Below are positions 15,325 through 25,300 of a stretch of 49,346 nt of DNA, one piece after another. The notes below the pieces were generated by a model that had not been told where the DNA came from, did no database searches, and worked only from the letters and a program-made list of their open reading frames with translations. Position 1 is the first letter of the stretch. Every line of letters begins with the position of its first letter. Source of the DNA: Verrucomicrobiaceae bacterium (GTDB lineage Bacteria > Verrucomicrobiota > Verrucomicrobiia > Verrucomicrobiales > Verrucomicrobiaceae); assembly GCA_019694165.1 (NCBI GenBank), contig JAIBCL010000044.1:1-49346 (forward strand), written 5' to 3'. The translations under genes and the position numbers were made by a program.

Positions 15325-18300
15325 ATGAACCGGCCCATTGCTTTTGCTTCATCCCTGTTCGCGTTCGCGATATCATCGATTTCCGCAGCGCAGCCAGTCA
15401 AACTCGCTCACGAACCGGCTCTCTCGCCCGATGGCAAAACCGTTGCCTTTGGTTGGTGCGGCGACATTTGGACCGCGCCGACGGCGGGTGGTCGTGCGAC
15501 GCGGCTGACGACGAATCCTGCGCTGGACTCGGGCGCGGCGTTTTCACCGGATGGAAAACAGCTCGCCTTCAACAGCGAGCGCGAGGGGAGCAAGCAGGCC
15601 TATGTGATGCCGGTGGGCGGTGGTGAGCCGAAGCCGATCACCTGGCACACGGACGGTTGCGACATTCGCGAGTGGACGCCGGATGGGAAGAGCCTGCTCG
15701 TCGGGATCGGTCGCGATTTTTCGTGGATGCGTGACTCGCGGGCCTCACGTCTGGCGCTGATCGATGCGACGGAGCGGAAGGCGGAGAGCGTGCTCTTCGA
15801 TGACTACGCCTCGGATGGTGTGGTGTCGCCCGATGGGAAGCGCGTGCTGTTTGTGCGCGAGGGTTCGGAAGCGTGGTGGCGGCAGGGCTACAAGGGATCG
15901 CGCGCGGGCCAGATCTGGCTTTTCAATCGCGAGGACAGCAGCTTCACGCAGGTGATCGCCGAAGAGACGGAGAGCCGCTGGCCACTGTGGAAGGCGGATG
16001 GCAAAGGCTTCTACTTCGTGAGCAATCGCGACGGCACTTTCAATCTCTGGGAGCACAATCTCGGCGCGAAGAAGGACACGCAGCTCACGCACTTCAAAGG
16101 TGACTCGGTGGTGTTCCCGGCGATCTCGCGCGACGGCAGCACGGTGGTGTTTCGCGTGAAGTTCGATCTTTATCGCTGGCATCCGGGTGACAAAGAGGCG
16201 GCGAAGATCGACATCGCGGCTGATGGTGAATCGGAAGCGCCCGACATTGAGCGCGTGGTGCTGGAGAAGGCGACGAGCATCAGCTTCACCAGCGATGGAT
16301 TGCAGATGGCCTTCGTCTCCGGCGGCGATGTTTGGGTGATGGACACGGAGTTGAAGGAGCCTAAGCAAGTGACGCGCACGGCAGAGGAGGAGCGCGGCGT
16401 GGAGTTCGCTCCGGATGGGAAGTCGCTCGTATTTGTGAGCGATGCACAGGGCCAGACGGACATCTGGAAGGCCACACGCGCGGACGACAAAAAATACTGG
16501 TGGGAGAACGCGCAGTTCACGCTCACGCGAGTGACGAACGATGCCGAGGCGGAGTCGCGCATCCATTTCACCAGCGATGGCAAGCGCATGGGCTACCTCA
16601 AGGGCACGGATCTCTGGATGTCGGATGCCGACGGACAGAATGCGAAGCGCGTGATCGAATCGTGGGACCCGCCGAGCTACGAATTCTCGCCGGACGGCAC
16701 GTGGATCGTGTACTCGATGAGCGATGAATGGTTCAATGAAGACGTGTGGGTGAGGCCCGTGGATGGCTCGAAGCCGCCGTTCAATCTCTCGCGCCATCCG
16801 AACAACGACACGAATCCCGTCTGGTCGCCCGATGGCAAGATGATCGCTTGGACAGGCAAGCGTGGCTTTGAAGACGTGGACATCTTCTATGTCCACCTTC
16901 GCCTCGAAGATGAAGAGCAGACGAAGCGCGAGCGCACGCTGCAGAAGGCGCGCGAGAAGATCAAGAATGCGGGGAAGAGTTCGGCCTTGTCGCGTGTGCT
17001 GTCCCGCAGCTCGGGATCGACTCCGTCGAGCAGCACCAAGCCAAAGGACGGCGGCGAGCAGGCAAACGCAGCTCCGCCGAGCGCACCGGCGAAAACAGAC
17101 GCACCGAAGCCATCACAACCGGCAGCCACGCAGACAGCCGCGAAGCCAGCAGCGCCGACGCCTTTGCGGATCGATCTCGAAGACATTCACGATCGCATTC
17201 ATCGCGTGACGATCTCGAACTCGATCGAGACCTCGCTCATTTGGTCACCGGACTCTAAGAAGCTGGCGTTTCACGCAACCGTGGATGGAAAGCGCGGCAC
17301 CTACACGATCGAAGTGCCGGATGACTCGAAGCCGAAGCAAATCGCGCCCGTCACGCTGATGGCGGCGAAGTGGCTGAAGCAGGATGATCAGATCGTCGGC
17401 CTGCTCGAAGGCAAACCCGCCTCGATGCCGGCTCGCGTTTCGTTGTCGTCCTCGACTTCACCATCGACCTCAACCGGATCGACCGGCAGCGGCGCGAAGA
17501 CCTACAGCTTCAAGGCGCAGCAGAGCTACGCCCGCGCCGACCGTCAGCGCGCGGTCTTTGACCAATGCTGGCAGGTCATGCGCGACCGCTACTACGACGA
17601 ACGCCACGGCAACAAGGACTGGAACGGCGTCCGCGCGAAGTATGCCGACATGGCCGCGCAAGCCCCCGACATGAAGGGCGTGGCCGAGTGCGTGTGGCTG
17701 ATGCTCGGCGAGCTGAATGGATCGCACCTCGGCTTCATGCTCGAAGGCAAATCAACCTCCGACCGCGCCTGGCACGATGAGACGGCGCATCTCGGTCTGC
17801 GCTTTGATCCGACGTTCGCCGGTCCCGGCTGGAAGGTGCGTGATGTTTTGCCGAAGGGATCCGCGAGCCGCAAAGAAAGCCGCGTCGATGTCGGCGAAGT
17901 CATTCTGAAAGTGGATGGCAAAGATGTCACACCAGCAACCGATGTGAGCGCTGTGTTGAACGGCCAGCCGGAACGCGACATCACGCTGCGTGTGAAGTCC
18001 GCCGCCGGTGCCGAGCGCGACGTGACGCTGCGCCCGATCAGCTACACCGCCGCGCGGAAGCTGCTCTACGACGAGTGGATCAAGAACAACCGCCGAATCG
18101 TCGAAAAAGAATCCGGCGGCACGCTTGGCTACCTGCACATCAGCGCGATGAATGACGAAAGCTTCCAGAAGTTCCAGGAGGAACTTTATAACGCCGGCGC
18201 TGGCAAGGACGGACTCATCATCGACGTGCGTGAGAACGGCGGCGGCTCCACCACCGATCATCTTCTAACCGCGCTCACGCAGCCGCAGCACGCGCTCACC

Positions 18301-18744
18301 ATTCCGCGTGGTGGCAAGAAGCCGGGCTATCCGCAGGACCGCATCGTGTATGCCACGTGGAACAAGCCCATCGTCGTCATGTGCAATCAGAACAGCTACA
18401 GCAACGCGGAGATCTTCAGTCACGCCATCAAGACGCTGAAACGCGGCAAAATCGTCGGTGTCCCGACTGCCGGCGGCGTGATCAGCACCGGTGCCACGGG
18501 CATCATGGATGTAGGCACGCTGCGTCTGCCATTCCGCGGCTGGTATGGCATCACCACCGGCACCGACATGGAACTCAACGGTGCCAAACCCGATTTCATC
18601 GTCTGGCCGAAGCCCGGTGAGTCAGCGAAGGGCATCGACGCGCAGCTCGACAAGGCGGTCGAAGTGCTCAAGCAAGACGTCGCCAACTGGAAGAAGCGCC
18701 CGCAGCCGAAACTCATCAAGGCTACGGAGAGAGGAAAGGAATGA
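15325..18744 (+). CDS. Tricorn-like S41 family serine protease with WD40-like propeller and PDZ domain
   Basis: The protein has 1139 residues, close to archaeal tricorn. It starts with a signal peptide (IAFASSLFAFAISSISAAQ), so it should be exported. Residues ~25-560 carry TolB/PD40-type propeller repeats (ALSPDGKTVAFGW, FSPDGKQLAF, FAPDGKSLVFVS, WSPDGKMIAWTG). A Ser/Pro/Ala-rich linker lies at about 555-612. Two further propeller repeats are followed by the protease core: GELNGSHLGF with S800-H801 equivalent to the tricorn Ser-His pair, a PDZ domain (~815-905), and NQNSYSNAEIF with the probable nucleophile S1026. It should degrade peptides, probably in the periplasm. No Shine-Dalgarno is seen before the ATG. 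It is convergent with the HAD gene 50 bases away. Confidence 0.92.
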   Translation: MNRPIAFASSLFAFAISSISAAQPVKLAHEPALSPDGKTVAFGWCGDIWTAPTAGGRATRLTTNPALDSGAAFSPDGKQLAFNSEREGSKQAYVMPVGGGEPKPITWHTDGCDIREWTPDGKSLLVGIGRDFSWMRDSRASRLALIDATERKAESVLFDDYASDGVVSPDGKRVLFVREGSEAWWRQGYKGSRAGQIWLFNREDSSFTQVIAEETESRWPLWKADGKGFYFVSNRDGTFNLWEHNLGAKKDTQLTHFKGDSVVFPAISRDGSTVVFRVKFDLYRWHPGDKEAAKIDIAADGESEAPDIERVVLEKATSISFTSDGLQMAFVSGGDVWVMDTELKEPKQVTRTAEEERGVEFAPDGKSLVFVSDAQGQTDIWKATRADDKKYWWENAQFTLTRVTNDAEAESRIHFTSDGKRMGYLKGTDLWMSDADGQNAKRVIESWDPPSYEFSPDGTWIVYSMSDEWFNEDVWVRPVDGSKPPFNLSRHPNNDTNPVWSPDGKMIAWTGKRGFEDVDIFYVHLRLEDEEQTKRERTLQKAREKIKNAGKSSALSRVLSRSSGSTPSSSTKPKDGGEQANAAPPSAPAKTDAPKPSQPAATQTAAKPAAPTPLRIDLEDIHDRIHRVTISNSIETSLIWSPDSKKLAFHATVDGKRGTYTIEVPDDSKPKQIAPVTLMAAKWLKQDDQIVGLLEGKPASMPARVSLSSSTSPSTSTGSTGSGAKTYSFKAQQSYARADRQRAVFDQCWQVMRDRYYDERHGNKDWNGVRAKYADMAAQAPDMKGVAECVWLMLGELNGSHLGFMLEGKSTSDRAWHDETAHLGLRFDPTFAGPGWKVRDVLPKGSASRKESRVDVGEVILKVDGKDVTPATDVSAVLNGQPERDITLRVKSAAGAERDVTLRPISYTAARKLLYDEWIKNNRRIVEKESGGTLGYLHISAMNDESFQKFQEELYNAGAGKDGLIIDVRENGGGSTTDHLLTALTQPQHALTIPRGGKKPGYPQDRIVYATWNKPIVVMCNQNSYSNAEIFSHAIKTLKRGKIVGVPTAGGVISTGATGIMDVGTLRLPFRGWYGITTGTDMELNGAKPDFIVWPKPGESAKGIDAQLDKAVEVLKQDVANWKKRPQPKLIKATERGKE

Positions 18745-18794
18745 CGCGTGACGAGCGCCGGATGGGGCGACCGGGCCTTCGAGGTCGTTCGACG

Positions 18795-19535
18795 TTAGGA
18801 GACCAGGTCGGCAAGACGCACGTCGTCAAGCGACGCAGCCACCATCCACGCGCCATCGAAGTCGAGATGCCGCGTCATCGGACCCGGGACGACGATGCAA
18901 CGAACACCCGCGGCCCTTGCGGCGCGCAGGCCGTTGAGCGAGTCCTCGAAGATCACGGCTTCATCCGGCCCGACACCGAGCTTTTCGATGGCGTGCAGGA
19001 ACAGGTCCGGCTCCGGTTTGATGCGCTGCACGCAATCCCGGGTGCTGAGATTTGCGAAGTGGTGGCGCAGCTCGAGTTTTTCCAGCCAGCCATTCACCCA
19101 GCGGTGGGAGCTGCTGGACGCAATGGAACACGCCAGACCGAGCGCCCCGGCCTCCGAGAGGCGCGCCTGCACACCAGGGAGCGCTCCCGCCTCGGTGAGC
19201 AGCGCACGGACCCTCGTCTCGCGTTCCGCATCGAGCGCGTCCCAGTCAAAGGTCCGTCCCGTGAGTTTCTCGAGGTCAGCCATCGGATCGTAGTGCGCGC
19301 CGAAGTCACTGCCGATGCATCGGGCGAAGGTCTCGACGGCCAGTTCATGTCCATGACCGGCATAGAGTTCGCGCCACGATTCATAGATGGCGCTTTCGGT
19401 GTCGAGGATGAGGCCGTCGAAATCAAAGATGACGGCTCGTATGGGCGGGGGCGAGTTCAAGGCACCGGATTCAAGATTCAGGATTGCCTCGGATTCAAGG
19501 GGGGATTCACGGCACCGGCACGGAGTCGTGAACAT
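18795..19535 (-). CDS. HAD superfamily hydrolase (beta-phosphoglucomutase/phosphatase-like)
   Basis: The protein has 246 residues from the ATG at 19535, 17 bases after the helicase stop. The first ~30 residues look atypical, so the native start may be a later non-ATG codon. Motif I is VIFDFDGLILDTES (nucleophile D38, acid/base D40), with motif II in CSIASSSSHRW, the lysine of motif III in RIKPEPDLFL and motif IV in VIFEDSLNGLRAA. The cap insertion after motif I is of the helical C1 type, as in beta-phosphoglucomutase and phosphoglycolate phosphatase-like enzymes. It dephosphorylates or isomerises a small phosphorylated metabolite, identity unknown. It probably shares a transcript with the helicase. 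Confidence 0.88.
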   Translation of the reverse strand: MFTTPCRCRESPLESEAILNLESGALNSPPPIRAVIFDFDGLILDTESAIYESWRELYAGHGHELAVETFARCIGSDFGAHYDPMADLEKLTGRTFDWDALDAERETRVRALLTEAGALPGVQARLSEAGALGLACSIASSSSHRWVNGWLEKLELRHHFANLSTRDCVQRIKPEPDLFLHAIEKLGVGPDEAVIFEDSLNGLRAARAAGVRCIVVPGPMTRHLDFDGAWMVAASLDDVRLADLVS

Positions 19536-19552
19536 GGGCGCCTCATCAGGCT

Positions 19553-22105
19553 TCACCGCGGCATCAGATAATGCCGCGGCCGGCTGTCGCGCTGCTTGTT
19601 GGTGAGCGGCGGCAGATCGAGATGAAACAAGTGGCGCATCGTGGCGCTGTGCTGCTTCAGCACCTCCGCGGCCTGCGCCTGCAATTCCTGCCAGCGACGC
19701 CACTCATGCCGGGGAGCGTGCGTGATGTGGCGGATGAGGCTGAGCCACTCGACGTAGGCGCGGGACACATCACCTTCGGCGAAGCCGCGATGCACATCAT
19801 GGCCGGCGCGCCGCTCGTGGTGCAGGAGGGCCGCGATCACCTCGGAGGCTCCTTCGCCGTAGTCAGCCGGCAGGCCGTTCACCAGATAGCCGTGATGATT
19901 GATGAATCCATAGGCGCGGCGGCAGCACATGCCCAGTCTCTCGCTGCCGCAGTGGCCGCCGATGTCGAAGCGCAGCCCGGCGCGCAGATTGGCGATGTGA
20001 ACGACAAGTTCATCGACCGGGTAGCCTTCGTCCTCGAGCGCCGCGGCAATCGCAAGCCCCTCGCCGTGCTGGAAGAAGCTGACGATCTCGCCGCGCTGCG
20101 TGGGCACGCCGCCCGAATCGATCAGGCCCAGTGTGCGCCAGGCGTGGATGGCAGAACCTGGCTTCGGGTCCATGCGCGGTTGCTCGCCGGCCAGATGCAC
20201 TTCGGTGTCGGGCTTCCGCGGCACCACTCGCTCCGCCGGCCGCAGCAGGAGCACACCCGCGCTGTCTTCATGGGCCTCTACAGGAATCCCCCGCAGATCG
20301 AACCGCGCGAGCAGCAGGCCGTCACGTACGATGTGGCCTGCGAAAGCGGGCAGATCATCCTCCCGCACGAGCGCGCCACCGTCGGCGCGACGAGCAAATT
20401 CAGGGGCGAGCCGCAGCGCCACCGCGAACCGGTGTTTCTCCAGGAACTCGTCAAGCGTGAGGCCCGTCGTGTCCCGTCCGAGGCGCAGTACTTTGCGCAA
20501 CGCCTTCGTCGGGCGGAAGGCCCCCGCGTCATCCGGCAGTTGATGACCGAGCGCGACTTCGAGTCCGTAGATTGCATCCGTCCCGCCTCCGGCGTCAGAT
20601 CCCTTCGGCATCCGCCACACACGCGCGATCCCGGCGCCGATTCCGCCGACGAAGGCCGGCTGCGCGAGGGCGGCCACGGCGGCCTCACCCACGACCGCCG
20701 TGAACACTTCGCCGAGCTTCGCGGACTTTACGCGCCGCCGCTGCGAGTGCTCCCACTCGCCCCGCGCGTTCAGCATCTGCGTCTCGGTGGCTTCGAGACC
20801 GAACGACACACGGCCCTCATGGGCATGCAGCTTTTGCAATGGCGACGGCACCGGCTCCTCCGCTTCCAGTCCCAGCGGCGGCGGCACGCGGGCATACAGG
20901 CGCTCTGCGAATCTGGCCGCGGCCTCGAATGGATTCTCATCGCGCTGCGCGGCATGTTTCATCACACGCAAAAACATCGGCCACGGCAGCAGGCCGCAAC
21001 GGTGCAGGCGCGCCGGCCTCCCGTCCGAAAGGGATGGACTCTGCCGGGTGGTGATCACATAGCCGCGCTCGTCGAGTCCGCGCCGGCCCGCGCGGCCGTA
21101 CATCTGCAGCAGCTCGTCCGGCATCAGGCTGTGCTCGGCGATGCCGTCATGAAACTTCGTGGCCGCCACATGCACGCTGCGCACGGAGAAGTTGATGCCG
21201 GCGGCCAGCCCCATCGTCGCCACGATCACCCGGAGCTGCCCGGCTTTAGCCAGCGGCTCGATCACGCCTGCACGGGCGGCGTACGACAGGCCGCTGTGGT
21301 GAAATGCGATGCGCCGTTCGAGCAGCGCGGTGAGGTCCTTTCCGCACACCGCCTTCTGCTCCTGCGTGAGTGCGAGGGGATCGCCCTGTGGCAGCTCATT
21401 TGCCAGCGAGCGCGCGATGCGCTCCGCCTCATTGCGCCGAGGGGAGAAGATCAGCAGCGGCGCGAGATCGCCGAGCAGCACGGCGGCGGCCAGCTTCGGC
21501 CAGAAGCCCTCGAAATGCCGTGCCATGCGCTGCGGCAGCATCTCCACGGGCATTTCCTCCAGCGGCACGGGCCGTTCCTGCGTGGCCACGACTTCGACAG
21601 GACGGCCCAGCCGCCGCATCCACGCCGCCACGTCGTCGGGATTCGCCACCGAACCGCTGAGCAGCAACAGCCGCGTCATCACCGGCGCGAGGGCCACCGC
21701 TCCTTCGTAATGCGCGCCGCGGCCCGCATCGGAAATCATCTGGTATTCGTCGATCACCAGCAGCGACGGCCCTTCTCCACGCAGCAGCCGCTCGAGCTGC
21801 GTCTCGAGCGTGGCGACGAGCACGGGCGCGCGGATGTTTTCCGACACGTCACCCGTGGCGATGCCGACGTCCCAGCCTTTGCCGCGCCATTCGGCGAATT
21901 TGTCATTCGCCAGCGCACGCGTGGGCACGGTGTAAACAGCCTGGCCCTTGAGATGATCCGACTCGTGCAGCAGCTCGAAGATGAACGTCTTCCCTGCCCC
22001 GGTCGGCGCATTCACGATCACGTCCGAGCCGGCACGGAGAAAATTCACCGCCTGATGCTGCCACGCATCGGGGAGTTTCAATGATGTACCGAGTCCTTCA
22101 AACAC
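19553..22105 (-). CDS. Ski2-like DEAD/DEAH-box helicase with DEYQ Walker B
   Basis: The protein has 850 residues from a GTG at 22105. The Q-motif-like start LPDAWQHQAVNFLRAG leads to Walker A APTGAGKT (33-40), motif Ia VPTRALANDKF, Walker B DEYQ (119-122) in place of the usual DEVH, motif III SGS, and motifs V/VI in GLAAGINFSVRSVHVAATKF and LLQMYGRAGRRG (~335). A ~500-residue C-terminal part beyond the helicase core has no family I can name, though it includes patches resembling the ratchet/helix-bundle region of Ski2-type enzymes. It should unwind RNA or DNA in an ATP-dependent manner; the substrate is unknown. The HAD gene follows 17 bases downstream. No Shine-Dalgarno is obvious, and the start is uncertain. 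Confidence 0.88.
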   Translation of the reverse strand: MFEGLGTSLKLPDAWQHQAVNFLRAGSDVIVNAPTGAGKTFIFELLHESDHLKGQAVYTVPTRALANDKFAEWRGKGWDVGIATGDVSENIRAPVLVATLETQLERLLRGEGPSLLVIDEYQMISDAGRGAHYEGAVALAPVMTRLLLLSGSVANPDDVAAWMRRLGRPVEVVATQERPVPLEEMPVEMLPQRMARHFEGFWPKLAAAVLLGDLAPLLIFSPRRNEAERIARSLANELPQGDPLALTQEQKAVCGKDLTALLERRIAFHHSGLSYAARAGVIEPLAKAGQLRVIVATMGLAAGINFSVRSVHVAATKFHDGIAEHSLMPDELLQMYGRAGRRGLDERGYVITTRQSPSLSDGRPARLHRCGLLPWPMFLRVMKHAAQRDENPFEAAARFAERLYARVPPPLGLEAEEPVPSPLQKLHAHEGRVSFGLEATETQMLNARGEWEHSQRRRVKSAKLGEVFTAVVGEAAVAALAQPAFVGGIGAGIARVWRMPKGSDAGGGTDAIYGLEVALGHQLPDDAGAFRPTKALRKVLRLGRDTTGLTLDEFLEKHRFAVALRLAPEFARRADGGALVREDDLPAFAGHIVRDGLLLARFDLRGIPVEAHEDSAGVLLLRPAERVVPRKPDTEVHLAGEQPRMDPKPGSAIHAWRTLGLIDSGGVPTQRGEIVSFFQHGEGLAIAAALEDEGYPVDELVVHIANLRAGLRFDIGGHCGSERLGMCCRRAYGFINHHGYLVNGLPADYGEGASEVIAALLHHERRAGHDVHRGFAEGDVSRAYVEWLSLIRHITHAPRHEWRRWQELQAQAAEVLKQHSATMRHLFHLDLPPLTNKQRDSRPRHYLMPR

Positions 22106-22299
22106 CGGGCCATGCTACACGCGTACCACCCGCAGGCGAGCCCCGTGCACGGTGCCACGAGCCAAAAGGCGGCGGCCGCGCGAAGGCAGCATCGGTTTCC
22201 CTGCTGCATGGATGCGCATCACCCGCAAGACGCTCGTGCCGAGGGTGCCTGTGACCAGGCGCATGCGTGTGCGATTCTCCTTTTGCCCTCCGGCGCTCG

Positions 22300-22321
22300 G
22301 CGGAAGTCTGGCGACTTCCGC
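22300..22321. repeat. 9-bp palindrome overlapping the stop codon of the giant beta-helix gene
   Basis: GCGGAAGTC (22300-22308), loop TGGC, GACTTCCGC (22313-22321): a perfect hairpin whose right arm ends in the first base of the stop codon (CTA on plus, TAG on minus) of the giant gene. A second copy with identical arms and loop lies at 41833-41854, also next to a TAG. It may act as a transcript 3'-end hairpin or be a dispersed palindromic repeat; there is no strong T-run. The rest of the 22106-22320 gap holds no gene. Confidence 0.75.
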
Positions 22322-25300
22322 TACGGGACGATCACCTGCGCGGTCGAGCCGCCGACGAAGGTGACGAGCACGAGGATGCGACCGTGGCCGTCCATGACGG
22401 GCTGCTCCCAGCGGCGGTCGGTGGTGTTCGAGCCGGGCAGGTCGATGTTGGCGATGGTCTTGGTACCCTGGCTGGTGACCATCGTGTCACCGGTGCGCAG
22501 CGCGAGATGAAGCTGGCCGTCCACGGCGTTGGCGCGCCAGAGGCCCTTATTGTTGCCGGCGTTGATGCCGGCACCGCTCACGGTGCCGAGGAAGGCGATG
22601 TATTCGGATTCCTGGCCGTCGGCGGCATCGGCGAGCACGGGCAGGTCCATGGAGGCGAAGGTCGCCCCGGGTATGTCGGTGACGGAATCGCCGACTTTGA
22701 CGAGCAGTTCCATGAAGCCCTCGAGGTCGGTGTAGATGCCATGCACGTCGTTGGGAGCGGCGCTGCTGCCGTTGCCGTCCATGTCCACCCAGCCTTTCCA
22801 CGCACCGCGGTTTGTGGCGGTGAGCCAGCCGTTCCAGAGGTTGCCCACCTTGGCTCCGCCCGGCAGGCCGATGACTTTGCTGGCATCGTCGCCGCGGCGC
22901 AGGATGCAGGTGAAGCCGTTGGTGACATCCCCCTCCCAGATGCCGTCGTTCGCGAGGCCGGCGGAGTTGTCGCCGTTGTTGTTTAGCAATGCGCGGAAGC
23001 ACAGGGTGCCGTTGCCGCCGATGGAGGGACGGTAGAGCTTCTGGAATGTGGCGCCGCTGGTGCCGGGCGCCACTTCACCAGTGGCGGCGGTGCCGGCGGC
23101 GAAGACTTTGACCGGAGTGCCGCCGCTGACGGGCTGGTACCAGATGCTGTCCCGGTTGGAGGGTTTCAATTGCACGCACATGGCGAGATTACCTGCGGCA
23201 TCCATGCGGGGCGGGTCGGAGTAGTTGCCCGTCAAGATGCCAAACGTCTCGCCGGAGAGTCCCGGTGCGGGCGAATTCTCGCGCGCGACGATGCCGACGA
23301 GGATGTCGTTCGCGACGATGCTGGTGCGCAGCATGGCGGTGTCGGCGCTCGCGCCTTTGAATGCGACGCAAAACGCAGCCTCGCCCGTGGTCGCGCCTGT
23401 TTTCGCGGTGGCGAATGCGCCGGAGGCGAATGCACCGACCTTGATGCCCGTGAGGCCGGGCACGTCGTCATTTTCACGCATGAGGAGCTGCAGGCCGGTG
23501 CCGCCCAGCTCGCTCCAGATGCCGGTGTCGTCATCCACCGTGGCGGCGGGGCTGCCGCTGCCGATGGCGAGGGAGGCGAGGAAGGTGACCTGTCCGCTCT
23601 CATTGATGGCGGGCACGGTGGGCAGCACGTCGAAGGCGGCGGCGGGCGTGCCGGCCTGCGGTGCGGCATCGCCGCTGCGTGCGAGGAGCTTCAAGCCGGT
23701 GCCACCGTCCTTCCAGAGGCCCATGAAGTTGTTTGGCGAGAGTGTCACACCGCCGGTGCCCACGAGCAGATTGCCGGGGAAGACGACGGTGCCGTCGGTG
23801 GCGAGGAAGCCGCCGCGGCGCAGCACGTCGAACGTCGTGCCGCTGTCCGCGCCGCTGGCGTTTGGCGCGGCGGCACCCGTAACCACGTCGCCGATGCCGC
23901 TGGGCACCGGAGCGGGCACTTTGGTGACGTTGCCGATGGTGAGCGTGACGACGTAGTCTGCATTGCCGACGGTGCTGCCGATGGTCTGCGTGGGCGAGAC
24001 CATTTCGAACACAAAGCTGCCGGTGACCTCCGGCGAGGGAAGGTTCAACGTGAGGCCGCCGTTGGCGGTGAAATTCGTGCTGCTCAGGGTGGTGCCGCCG
24101 GTGGTCTTGAAGCGGATGATGCCCGGTGTGTTCACGCCGGGGCCGCTGCCGCCGACGATGTTTGAGATGACCGCGCTGGCAGCGGTGACGGTCTTGCCGG
24201 CAGGCAGCGTCATCTGCACGCTGTCGCCATCGCCGAAGGTGACGTTGCCCGCGACGACGGTCGCATCCGCGAGCGTGCCGGGCACGGTGGAGGGCGCGCC
24301 AAAGTCGGCCACGTTCAGCGCGAGCGCACCGGCGACTGTGACGTACTCGCCGAGCACGGTAAGCGCGACGTCGTTGCCGGTCCCGCCCAAATAGCTGAGG
24401 CGCAGCTTCTCGCCGTTGAAGATGACGATGCTGCCCTCGGGCTGGCCGGTGAAGGTGCCGGTGATGGCATCGGTGCCGTCGTTGTTCACGATGGTCATCA
24501 CGTCACCGAACACGGGCGTCCATGTGCCGGTGAGATCGAGGCCGAGGCCGGTGAGATTGACTTTGCCATTCACATCGAGCGCCTCGTGGCTGGCGAGACT
24601 GCCGAGGCTGAGCGAGAGCACGGGGCCGCTGCCGAATGAAAGGGTGCCGGTGGATGCGCCGAGCATGGCGAACTCCGTGCCGGGAACTCCAGCGCCGTAA
24701 GCATGGCCGCCGACGCTGCCGGCGCTCACGTTCACATCACCGCCGAGCGTGTCCACGCCGGCCTGCTGCACGATGTCGGCACCGGAAGCGAAGTTCATGT
24801 TCGTGATCGCAGCACGCGAGATGGCAGCGGAGATGGTGATCATGCCAGTGTTCGCATCGCCGATGTTCAGCGTGGCGGCGGTGACGTGGTCGAGTTCCGC
24901 ATCGGTGAGGCCGAGCACGCCCGCAGCATCCGCACCACCGAGATTGATCTGCGTGCCGTTTGTCTTCTGGCGGAGAGTCACGATGCTGGTGCCAGCGTCG
25001 ATCGTGGCACCGGTGTCGAAGAACATGCTGTCGGCATTGAAGGTCAGCGGTGCCGTGCCGGTGCTCGTGACCGCGCCGACAACTCCGGCATTGTAGCCGA
25101 TGCGCACGCCGCTGGTGCTCGCGCCCGTGCCCGGCGTGCCGGTGATGGACACCGCACCATCCACCGAAGTGATGAGGCTGCCCGCGTCGCGCACGCTCAC
25201 GCCATTGCTCTCGGTGCCGCCGGCCGCGCCGTTGCCCGTGCCATCGATGGTGATGGTGCCCGCGCCCGCGCCGGTTCCGGTGCTGCGCAATGCCGCGCCG

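Noticed and set aside
19571..22084. 837-codon open frame antisense to the helicase
   Set aside because: The minus strand carries all helicase motifs in order; the plus translation is low-complexity R/H/A/Q with no family features.
22200..22300. tRNA-like 3' end near GTGTGCGATTCTCC
   Set aside because: No acceptor stem, anticodon arm or D arm can be matched to it.
22324..23910. Autotransporter beta-barrel or PEP-CTERM tail at the end of the giant protein
   Set aside because: The C-terminus lacks alternating amphipathic strands with a final aromatic residue, and has no PEP motif with TM helix and basic tail.
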